DNA of 64,000 bases from Sedimentitalea xiamensis (lineage in GTDB: Bacteria > Pseudomonadota > Alphaproteobacteria > Rhodobacterales > Rhodobacteraceae). Below, piece by piece: positions 58,320-64,000 of this stretch (its first letter is position 1; the number at the start of each line of letters is the position of its first letter). The notes beneath the pieces are model-generated. The model was not told where the DNA came from. It did not search any database and was given only the letters and a program-made list of their open reading frames with translations. Position numbers and translations under genes: made by a program. The DNA is taken from positions 124,001 through 188,000 of the forward strand of contig NZ_JASNJE010000004.1 of NCBI RefSeq assembly GCF_030164465.1, given 5' to 3'.

Positions 58320-59242
58320 TGCTGCCCCGGCGTCGGTCGGTCGAAGACGCGGCGGCCGAGGGCGGAGGCGGCGAGGTCCACCATCACCTGCGCGGTGCGG
58401 CCGCGGTCGTCGAGGAAGGGGTTGAGTTCGACGAGGTCCAGCGAGGTCATCAGCCCGCTGTCGCAGATCATTTCCATCACCAGATGCGCCTCGCGGATGG
58501 TGGCGCCGCCGGGAACGGTGGTGCCGACGGCGGGTGCGATCATCGGGTCGAGGAAATCCACGTCGAGGCTGACGTGCAGCATGCCGTTGGCGGCGTCGAC
58601 CCGGTCGAGGAAACCCGCGAGCGGACGGGCGATGCCGGTTTCGTCGATCTCGCGCATGTCGTGGCGGTGGATGGCGGTGGCCTGAAGGGCCAGCTTTTCG
58701 GCGGCATCGACCGAGCGCAGCCCGAGAATGCAGATGTTTTCCTGCGGGATCGGGTTGGCGATCACCGGAAAGCCGCCGAAGCCGCCGCGCCCGGTCACGT
58801 AGCCGAGCGGGGTGCCGTGCAGGTTGCCGGATGTGGTGGTTTCGGGCGTGTGGTAGTCGCTGTGCGCATCGAGCCAGAGCACGAATTGCGGCCGGCCCTG
58901 CCGGGCGGCGTGGTTGGCGACGCCGGCGACGCTGCCCAGCGACAGGGCGTGATCGCCGCCGAGGAAGATCGGCAGGCCCTGGGTCATCGCCTCTTCGGCG
59001 GCGCGGATCAGGCGGAAGGTCCAGCCGATGGTTTCGTTGGGGCGGAACAGCGGCCCGCCGGCGCTGTCGGGCGCGTGGGACGCCGGGGTCAGGTTGCCGC
59101 TGTCGCGCACCCTGTGGCCAAGGTCGGTCAGCGCCTCGGTCAGCCCGGCGGTGCGGTAGGCGTCGGGCCCCATCAGGCAGCCGCGGCGGTCCTTGCCGCT
59201 GTCCACCGGAGCCCCGATCAGGATGCAGGTCTTGCGGGTCAT
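58316..59242 (-). CDS. rocF: Arginase
   Basis: Arginase hydrolyses arginine to ornithine and urea with a binuclear manganese centre. The 308-aa ureohydrolase has GGDHALSLG near residue 96, the metal block WLDAHSDYHTPE near 123 and SLDVDFLDP near 228. It is the first gene of the arginase-cyclodeaminase pair and is divergent from the Lrp-type regulator, the probable controller. Confidence 0.95.
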   Translation of the reverse strand: MTRKTCILIGAPVDSGKDRRGCLMGPDAYRTAGLTEALTDLGHRVRDSGNLTPASHAPDSAGGPLFRPNETIGWTFRLIRAAEEAMTQGLPIFLGGDHALSLGSVAGVANHAARQGRPQFVLWLDAHSDYHTPETTTSGNLHGTPLGYVTGRGGFGGFPVIANPIPQENICILGLRSVDAAEKLALQATAIHRHDMREIDETGIARPLAGFLDRVDAANGMLHVSLDVDFLDPMIAPAVGTTVPGGATIREAHLVMEMICDSGLMTSLDLVELNPFLDDRGRTAQVMVDLAASALGRRVFDRPTPGQQ

Positions 59243-59314
59243 GTCAGCCTCTGTCTGTGAATGGCCGTCACATACTGTTCGATTTGGGGTAGAGTGAAGG
59301 CGGTATTTTGCGCA

Positions 59315-59328
59315 GAATGACTAAAAAC
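59315..59328. promoter_or_regulatory. Dyad in the rocF-Lrp intergenic region
   Basis: ATTTTGCGCAGAAT is an imperfect palindrome (ATT-n-TGCGCA-n-AAT), 22 bases before the regulator ATG and 73 bases from the arginase ATG. It is a plausible Lrp/AsnC operator. No experiment is implied. Confidence 0.4.
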
Positions 59329-59349
59329 CCGGCGAAACGGAGGAATCTC

Positions 59350-59775
59350 ATGGACAAAACGGATGAACGGCTGATCGCCGCCCTGCGCCATGACGCGCGG
59401 GCGTCCCTGTCCGACCTGGCCCTGGGGCTGAACCTGTCGCGCACCACGGTGCGGGCGCGGATCGAGCGGTTGCAGCAGCGGGGCGAGATCCTGGGATTCA
59501 CCGTGGTGCTGAAGCAGGACACGCTGCGCGACCCGGTGCGCGGGCTGATGATGATCGGCATCGAGGGGCGTGGCACCGACCGGGTGATCCGCCAGCTTCA
59601 GGGCCTGCCGGAAGTGCGCGCGGTGCATTCCACCAACGGGCGCTGGGACGTGATCGTGGAGATCGGCACCGAGACGCTGGAAGGGCTGGATGCCGCCCTG
59701 AGCAGGATCCGCCGCTTCGACGGGGTGCAGACCAGCGAGACCAGCCTGCTGCTGGCGACGCGCAAGGCGACGTGA
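59350..59775 (+). CDS. Lrp/AsnC-family transcriptional regulator
   Basis: The 141-aa protein has an N-terminal helix-turn-helix (about residues 4-50; DERLIAALRHDARASLSDLALGLNLSRTTVRARI) and a C-terminal RAM ligand-binding domain. The ATG at 59350 follows GGAGGAATCTC; the frame extends to 59308 but lacks another ribosome site. It is divergent from rocF, so it is probably an arginine- or ornithine-responsive regulator of the catabolic pair. It resembles PutR/ArgR-like Lrp members, but the ligand is inferred. Confidence 0.92.
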   Translation: MDKTDERLIAALRHDARASLSDLALGLNLSRTTVRARIERLQQRGEILGFTVVLKQDTLRDPVRGLMMIGIEGRGTDRVIRQLQGLPEVRAVHSTNGRWDVIVEIGTETLEGLDAALSRIRRFDGVQTSETSLLLATRKAT

Positions 59776-59777
59776 GT

Positions 59778-60239
59778 TCAGCGGGGCGCGCGGGCGGCGG
59801 CGAGCCAGATCAGGGCGAGGCCGAGGGAGATCAGCGCGTTCCAGCTTGCCATCGACAGGCTCAGCATTTCCCAGGGGACATCGTCGCAGCGCACCAGCGG
59901 CGCGGCCATGATCTGGTCCATCAGTTCCTGCGGCGTCAGGTTGCCGATGGGGCCGGAGGTGCAGGTGGTGGGCCCTTGCCACCAGCCGCGTTCGACGCCG
60001 GTGTGATAGACCCCGATGCCCGCCGTGGTCAGCGCCGCCAGCGCGCCGAGCAGGGGCAGGGCGCGGCCCGGCAGGACCAGCGCCACGGCGCCGATGGCGA
60101 TTGCTGCGGCATGGGGCCAGCGCTGCCAGAGACAGAGCTTGCAGGGCGCCAGCCCGCCCAGGTGCTGGAACCCGAAGGCGCCCAGCAGCAGCGCGAGCGA
60201 GCCGCCGGCGGCGATGGCGATGAGCAGGGTCCGGCTCAC
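59778..60239 (-). CDS. dsbB: Disulfide bond formation protein B
   Basis: DsbB re-oxidises DsbA in the periplasm by passing electrons to quinone. The 153-aa protein has four membrane helices, the first redox pair CKLC at residues 33-36 (APCKLCLWQRWPH) and a second periplasmic pair Cys93/Cys118 (TTCTSG and VRCDD). The GTG start overlaps the yqaA stop (GTGA). It ends 2 bases from the convergent Lrp-type gene. Confidence 0.93.
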   Translation of the reverse strand: MSRTLLIAIAAGGSLALLLGAFGFQHLGGLAPCKLCLWQRWPHAAAIAIGAVALVLPGRALPLLGALAALTTAGIGVYHTGVERGWWQGPTTCTSGPIGNLTPQELMDQIMAAPLVRCDDVPWEMLSLSMASWNALISLGLALIWLAAARAPR

Positions 60240-60814
60240 AGGTAGTTCACCGCGGCGAAGCCGCCGATCAGCAGCAGCACGAAGACCGTGAACACCAGCC
60301 CGAGCCGCTGTTCGATGAAGCTGCGCGCGGGGGCGCCGAAGGCCCTGAGCAGCCCGGCCACGGCGAAGAACCGGATCGACCGGGCGAGGATCGAGGTGGC
60401 GATGAAGGTGCCCAGCGGCATGCCGGTCCATCCGGACATGATGGTGATGACCTTGTAGGGAAACGGCGTGACCCCGGCGGCGAGGACCGCCCAGAACCCG
60501 AAGTCGTTGAACCGGGTGTTGAATTCCGCCATCGCGTCGCCCTTGCCCATGGCGGCGAGGATCGGCTGGCCGATGCCTTCGTAGGCGAAGGCGCCGATGG
60601 CGTAGCCGAGCAGGCCGCCCGCGACCGAGGCGGCGAGCGCGACTCCGGCGATCTGCCAGGCGCGGGAGGGCCGCGCGATGATCATCGGGATCATCATCAC
60701 ATCGGGCGGTATCGGGAAGACCGAGCTTTCGACGAAGGCCACCACCGCCAGCCACCCGAGGGCATGCGGGTGTTCGGCGAGCCGCATCGTCCGATCGTAG
60801 GTTTTTCTGAGCAT
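60236..60814 (-). CDS. YqaA/DedA-family membrane protein
   Basis: The protein is 192 aa from the ATG at 60814 (MLRKTYDRTMRLAEH). A longer start at 60856 adds 14 residues and is less usual for the family. It has several hydrophobic helices with the SNARE-associated/DedA-type motifs ESSVFPIPPDVMMIPM near residue 30 and GVTPFPYKVITIMSG near 114. DedA-like proteins are linked to lipid transport across the membrane. It is coupled to dsbB. Confidence 0.87.
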   Translation of the reverse strand: MLRKTYDRTMRLAEHPHALGWLAVVAFVESSVFPIPPDVMMIPMIIARPSRAWQIAGVALAASVAGGLLGYAIGAFAYEGIGQPILAAMGKGDAMAEFNTRFNDFGFWAVLAAGVTPFPYKVITIMSGWTGMPLGTFIATSILARSIRFFAVAGLLRAFGAPARSFIEQRLGLVFTVFVLLLIGGFAAVNYL

Positions 60815-60939
60815 GGCCGGGAGGTCTCTGGCGAAGCGTTTGCCTGCCAAAACCATGCGCCGGGGCCAGCGTCAACCGAAACCGGCGTGATTTTTGGCTC
60901 TGGACCTCGGCGCATGGCGGCGTTACATCCTTCCCCGAG

Positions 60940-61025
60940 GCCCAAGTGGCGGAATGGTAGACGCAGGGGATTCAAAATCCCCCGCCTTTGCGGGCGTGCC
61001 GGTTCGAGTCCGGCCTTGGGTACCA
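60940..61025 (+). tRNA. tRNA-Leu (anticodon CAA)
   Basis: An 86-base class II tRNA starts GCCCAAG and ends CTTGGGT-A-CCA. The anticodon stem GGGGA/TCCCC has loop TTCAAAA with anticodon CAA. A long variable arm (CCGCCTTTGCGGG) and T loop TTCGAGT follow. The 3' CCA is encoded. Confidence 0.97.
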
Positions 61026-61143
61026 GCCTCATCCCGAAAAGATCCGGTCGCTTTTTTCCTTTGCATGTCAGTGCGCTGACGGGCATCACTTTGTCTGCCG
61101 CCCGCAGCGGGCGGCGCGACAACCGCAGTTGAGAGGGCGCAAG

Positions 61144-62436
61144 ATGGCCGATCCGAATTCCCGCATCGAGAACATGCGCGACATGGCGCCGGCGGAGCGG
61201 CTGGCGGCGGTCGTCCGCGCCGCGGGGCTGAGCGACGCGGAGGCGCATACGCTGGGCGGCGTGGATACGCTGCCTGTCGCGCGGGCCGACGGCATGATCG
61301 AGAACGTCGTCGGAAAATTCGAGCTGCCGCTGGGAATCGCGACGAATTTCACCGTGAACGGCAAGGACTACCTGATTCCGATGGCGGTGGAGGAACCTTC
61401 CGTCGTGGCCGCCGCCTCCTACATGGCGCGGATCGCGCGCGGCTGCGGCGGGTTCCTGACCTCCTCGGACGATCCGGTGATGCGCGCCCAGATCCAGGTG
61501 TTGCGCCCGCGTGACCCGCATGGCGCGAAACACCGGCTGCTGGCGGCGCGCGACGAACTGATCGAACGGGCCAATGCGCGCGACACGGTTCTCATCGGCC
61601 TCGGCGGCGGCTGCCGGGACATCGAGGTGCATCTGTTCGAGGACACGCCGGCGGGGGCGATGGTGGTGCTGCATCTGCTGGTGGACGTGCGCGACGCGAT
61701 GGGGGCGAACACGGTCAACACCATGGCCGAAACGCTGGCGCCGCGGGTGGCGGAGATCGCGCGCGGCGAGGTGCGCCTGCGCATCCTGTCCAACCTCGCG
61801 GACCTGCGGCTGGTGCGGGCGCGGGTGGAGATCCCGCCCGAGGCGCTGGCCACCGGCAGCCTGCGCGGTGAGGACGTGGTGCAGGGCATGGTGGAGGCCT
61901 GCGCGCTGGCGATCGTCGATCCCTACCGCGCGGCGACCCACAACAAGGGCATCATGAACGGAATCGACCCGGTGGTGGTGGCGACCGGCAACGACTGGCG
62001 CGCGATCGAGGCGGGGGCGCATGCCTATGCGGCGCGGAACGGGCGATACACCAGCCTGACGCGCTGGGAGCAATCGGCGGCGGGGGCGCTGGTCGGCACG
62101 CTGGAAATGCCGATGGCGCTGGGTCTCGTGGGCGGGGCGACGAAGACCCACCCGGCGGCGCAGGCCGCGATCCGGCTGCTGAGGGTCGGATCGGCGCGGG
62201 AACTGGCCGAGGTGACGGCGGCGGTCGGGCTGGCGCAGAACATGGCGGCGCTGCGGGCGCTGGCGACCGAGGGCATCCAGAAGGGGCACATGACCCTGCA
62301 CGCCCGCAACATCGCCATCCTCGCGGGGGCCGAGGGGGACGAGATCGACCGGGTGGCAAAGGCGATCGCCGCCGCCGGGGAGGTCGGTGTCGAACGCGCG
62401 GCGGCCGAACTCGCGGCCCTGCGCGGCAAGCCCTAG
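61144..62436 (+). CDS. mvaA: Hydroxymethylglutaryl-CoA reductase, degradative (class II)
   Basis: The 430-aa protein matches class II HMG-CoA reductases such as Pseudomonas mevalonii MvaA, which use NAD to oxidise mevalonate to HMG-CoA. Visible blocks are [11 protein letters not shown] near residue 82 (catalytic Glu), [11 protein letters not shown] near 184, [20 protein letters not shown] near 264 (Lys and Asp) and GHMTLHARN near 380 (His). GAGAGGGCGCAAG precedes the ATG. It stands alone, 118 bases after tRNA-Leu, without other mevalonate-pathway genes, so a catabolic role is inferred. Confidence 0.93.
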   Translation: MADPNSRIENMRDMAPAERLAAVVRAAGLSDAEAHTLGGVDTLPVARADGMIENVVGKFELPLGIATNFTVNGKDYLIPMAVEEPSVVAAASYMARIARGCGGFLTSSDDPVMRAQIQVLRPRDPHGAKHRLLAARDELIERANARDTVLIGLGGGCRDIEVHLFEDTPAGAMVVLHLLVDVRDAMGANTVNTMAETLAPRVAEIARGEVRLRILSNLADLRLVRARVEIPPEALATGSLRGEDVVQGMVEACALAIVDPYRAATHNKGIMNGIDPVVVATGNDWRAIEAGAHAYAARNGRYTSLTRWEQSAAGALVGTLEMPMALGLVGGATKTHPAAQAAIRLLRVGSARELAEVTAAVGLAQNMAALRALATEGIQKGHMTLHARNIAILAGAEGDEIDRVAKAIAAAGEVGVERAAAELAALRGKP

Positions 62437-62460
62437 ACGGGACACGCGGTCCGGTAGGGA

Positions 62461-63093
62461 TCAGGCGCCGCCGGGTTTATTGGCGCGGTCGGCCCGCCAT
62501 TGCGCCCAGTCCTCGGGCGTGTCGAGATCCCGGCGGGCGCGGGTGCCGGGCAGCGGCACCAGCCTGATCCGTCCGCGCGCCGCGGCCATGACCTCGCCGC
62601 CGCCGCTGTCCCCGGTCAGTTGCGCGAACCGGTCGAACAGGGCGGCGGAAAAGATCACCGGATGGCCGGGTTTCCCGTCTTCGGTCGCGCCGCGGATGAC
62701 CGGGTATTCCGGTTTCCTGTCATGGGCTTGCAGGACGGTCTTCAGGTCGTTTTCCGTCAGGTCCGGCAGGTCCGCCAGCAGCAGCATCGCGGCGGCGGCG
62801 CCGTCGGGCAGCGCGGTGAAGGCCCGGCGCAGGGAGGCGTTCATGCCCTCGGCGGCATCCGGCACCGGCAGCGGCGTGACCCCGGCGCCCCGCAGGGCGT
62901 CGCGGCGGGGATGGGGACCGTCGGGCAGGGCCACGATCACCGGGCCGGTGGTGACGGCGCGGGCGAGATCGGCCTGACGCCGGATCAGCGGCTTGCCCTC
63001 GACCATCTGTATCAGCTTGTCTAGGCCGCGCATGCGCGTGGACTGGCCCGCCGCCAGGATGATGATCGGCATGTCGGTGACGGGTCCGGTCAT
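62461..63093 (-). CDS. MobA-like NTP transferase
   Basis: The 210-aa protein has the nucleotidyltransferase signature ILAAGQSTRMRGLDKLIQ (residues 11-28), a lysine-containing PLIRR loop and LLLADLPDLTENDL near 104. It belongs to the MobA/MocA-like family (molybdenum cofactor nucleotidylation or related). Its start overlaps the stop of the upstream GcvT-domain gene by 4 bases. The window also has moaC and moeA, but this linkage to a folate-type oxidoreductase is different. Confidence 0.87.
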   Translation of the reverse strand: MTGPVTDMPIIILAAGQSTRMRGLDKLIQMVEGKPLIRRQADLARAVTTGPVIVALPDGPHPRRDALRGAGVTPLPVPDAAEGMNASLRRAFTALPDGAAAAMLLLADLPDLTENDLKTVLQAHDRKPEYPVIRGATEDGKPGHPVIFSAALFDRFAQLTGDSGGGEVMAAARGRIRLVPLPGTRARRDLDTPEDWAQWRADRANKPGGA

Positions 63094-64000
63094 CCGCGCA
63101 TCCGCCTGCCGTCGGCATCGAACAGGGGGGCTGTGATCAGCTTCGCCGGGCGCATCTGGCCGAGGATCTCGATCTTCACCTCCAGCCCGTCCGCGATGCG
63201 TTCGGTGGGCAGAAAACCGAAGGCGATGGATTTGCCCGCATGGTGGGAATAGCCGCCCGAGGTGCAGAACCCGGCCACGTTTCCGTCGAGCCAGATCGGT
63301 TCATAGCCGTGCACATCCGCGTCTCCGGCCTGAACCTCGAAGGCCGCGAGCCGGCGGGCGGGGGGCGTGGCGCGCTCCGCCTCTGCGGTTTCGCGGCCGA
63401 TGAAGGGCGTGGATTTGCCGAAGGCGATGAACCGGTCGAGCCCGGTTTCGGCCGCCGTGTAGTCGGGGGAGAATTCGGACATCCATGAGCCGAAGAACCG
63501 GTCGAGCCTCAGCGACATCATCGCGCGCATCCCGAAGGGCTGCATGCCGTGATCCTGCCCGGCGGCCCAGAGCGTGGACCAGAGCTGCCGCTGGGCGGTG
63601 GGATCGCAGTAGATTTCATAGCCGAGATCGCCGGTATAGCTGAGCCGCTGCACGATGCAGTCGCTCATGCCCACGGTCATGCGCCGCACGTCCATGAAGC
63701 ACATGTCCGAGACATCGCTGCGGGTGGAGGCCGCCAGAACCTCGCGCGCCTTTGGGCCGGCGATCTGAAAGCCTGTGCGGGTATCGCTGATATTCTCGAT
63801 GGTTACGTCGTCTTTTTCATGTTGCAGGAACCAGCGCATGTGAAACGCCTGCGCGCCGTAGGAGGCGGTGAGCTGGAATTCGGTTTCGGCGAGACAGGAG
63901 ATGGTGAAATCCCCGATCAGCCGCCCGCTGGCTGACAGCATCGGGGTCAGGCTGACCCGTCCCGGCACGGGCACGCGGCCCGCCATGATCCGGTCGAGCC
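63090..64000 (-). CDS. GcvT-domain (sarcosine/dimethylglycine dehydrogenase-like) protein, 3' part
   Basis: The visible 302 codons are the C-terminal part of a longer gene entering from the right edge. They match the aminomethyltransferase (GcvT) domain of FAD-dependent sarcosine/dimethylglycine dehydrogenases: GRLIGDFTISCLAE, FQIAGPKAREVL, LSYTGDLGYEIY, FGMRAMMSLRLDRFFG and SGGYSHHAGKSIAFG. The ATG at 63986 is internal, since the frame stays open to the edge. It probably passes methyl groups to tetrahydrofolate. It is coupled to the MobA-like gene downstream. Confidence 0.85.
   Translation of the reverse strand, partial: LDRIMAGRVPVPGRVSLTPMLSASGRLIGDFTISCLAETEFQLTASYGAQAFHMRWFLQHEKDDVTIENISDTRTGFQIAGPKAREVLAASTRSDVSDMCFMDVRRMTVGMSDCIVQRLSYTGDLGYEIYCDPTAQRQLWSTLWAAGQDHGMQPFGMRAMMSLRLDRFFGSWMSEFSPDYTAAETGLDRFIAFGKSTPFIGRETAEAERATPPARRLAAFEVQAGDADVHGYEPIWLDGNVAGFCTSGGYSHHAGKSIAFGFLPTERIADGLEVKIEILGQMRPAKLITAPLFDADGRRMRG

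Overview
The window is a dense, GC-rich stretch of chromosome from an alphaproteobacterium, almost certainly of the order Rhodobacterales (Roseobacter/Rhodobacter group). This is inferred from the gene set and order: a ccm cluster carrying an endolysin/holin pair, trpGDC-moaC-moeA-lexA, a class II B12-dependent ribonucleotide reductase, alphaproteobacterial ComEC, fused indolepyruvate:ferredoxin oxidoreductase, a GTTC-N7-GTTC SOS box and an MttB-type methyltransferase. There is no rRNA, CRISPR array, insertion sequence or clear prophage. The only accessory-looking sequences are one AT-richer peptidase gene, the AT-richer 3' third of cysS and a few structured intergenic stretches.

Layout. 1-1480: edge of a secreted protein gene, a candidate small RNA with its own terminator, and a LysR regulator. 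1484-6680: indolepyruvate ferredoxin oxidoreductase, an acyltransferase and murI. 6773-12079: argC, then the cytochrome c maturation genes ccmE, ccmF and ccmH, with an endolysin-holin cassette between ccmE and ccmF. 12148-18685: PaaG-like hydratase, gltA, gltX, comEC and lexA. 18766-26716: moeA, moaC, trpC, trpD and trpG, then two divergent cell-envelope genes, then trpE. 26729-33707: ppiD, an aminotransferase, gpt, a LysE-type exporter, fabI, pdxH, a double cold-shock protein and a DUF192 protein. 33751-41646: tRNA-Pro, a small lipoprotein, nrdJ coupled to an ImmA/IrrE-like peptidase, an EF-hand mini-protein and an MttB homologue. 41831-48092: porin-like protein, AruH-like aminotransferase, cysS, citramalate synthase and a squalene/phytoene-synthase-like protein. 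48096-55975: MFS transporter, cobK, AlkA-like glycosylase, the DUF2950/DUF3300 pair, an esterase, a monooxygenase, a VOC protein, a pseudouridine synthase and an HNH nuclease. 56173-64000: PACE transporter, DoxX, ornithine cyclodeaminase-arginase-Lrp, DsbB, a DedA/YqaA protein, tRNA-Leu, degradative HMG-CoA reductase, a MobA-like nucleotidyltransferase and the 3' end of a GcvT-domain oxidoreductase.

How the genes work together. Many same-strand neighbours overlap by an ATGA or GTGA and are probably translationally coupled (trpG-trpD-trpC-moaC-moeA, ccmF-ccmH, cobK-glycosylase, arginase-ornithine cyclodeaminase, yqaA-dsbB, nrdJ-peptidase). Most of the window is housekeeping: tryptophan, molybdopterin, isoleucine, heme-protein and cobalamin metabolism. 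Arginase, ornithine cyclodeaminase and a divergent Lrp-type regulator form a likely arginine-degradation module. The most notable items are the lysis cassette in the ccm cluster, which fits gene-transfer-agent release; the candidate small RNA with an anti-Shine-Dalgarno motif; the mosaic cysS with alternative hairpins before the citramalate synthase gene; the orphan peptidase behind nrdJ; and the DUF3300/DUF2950 pair with a histone-like tail.
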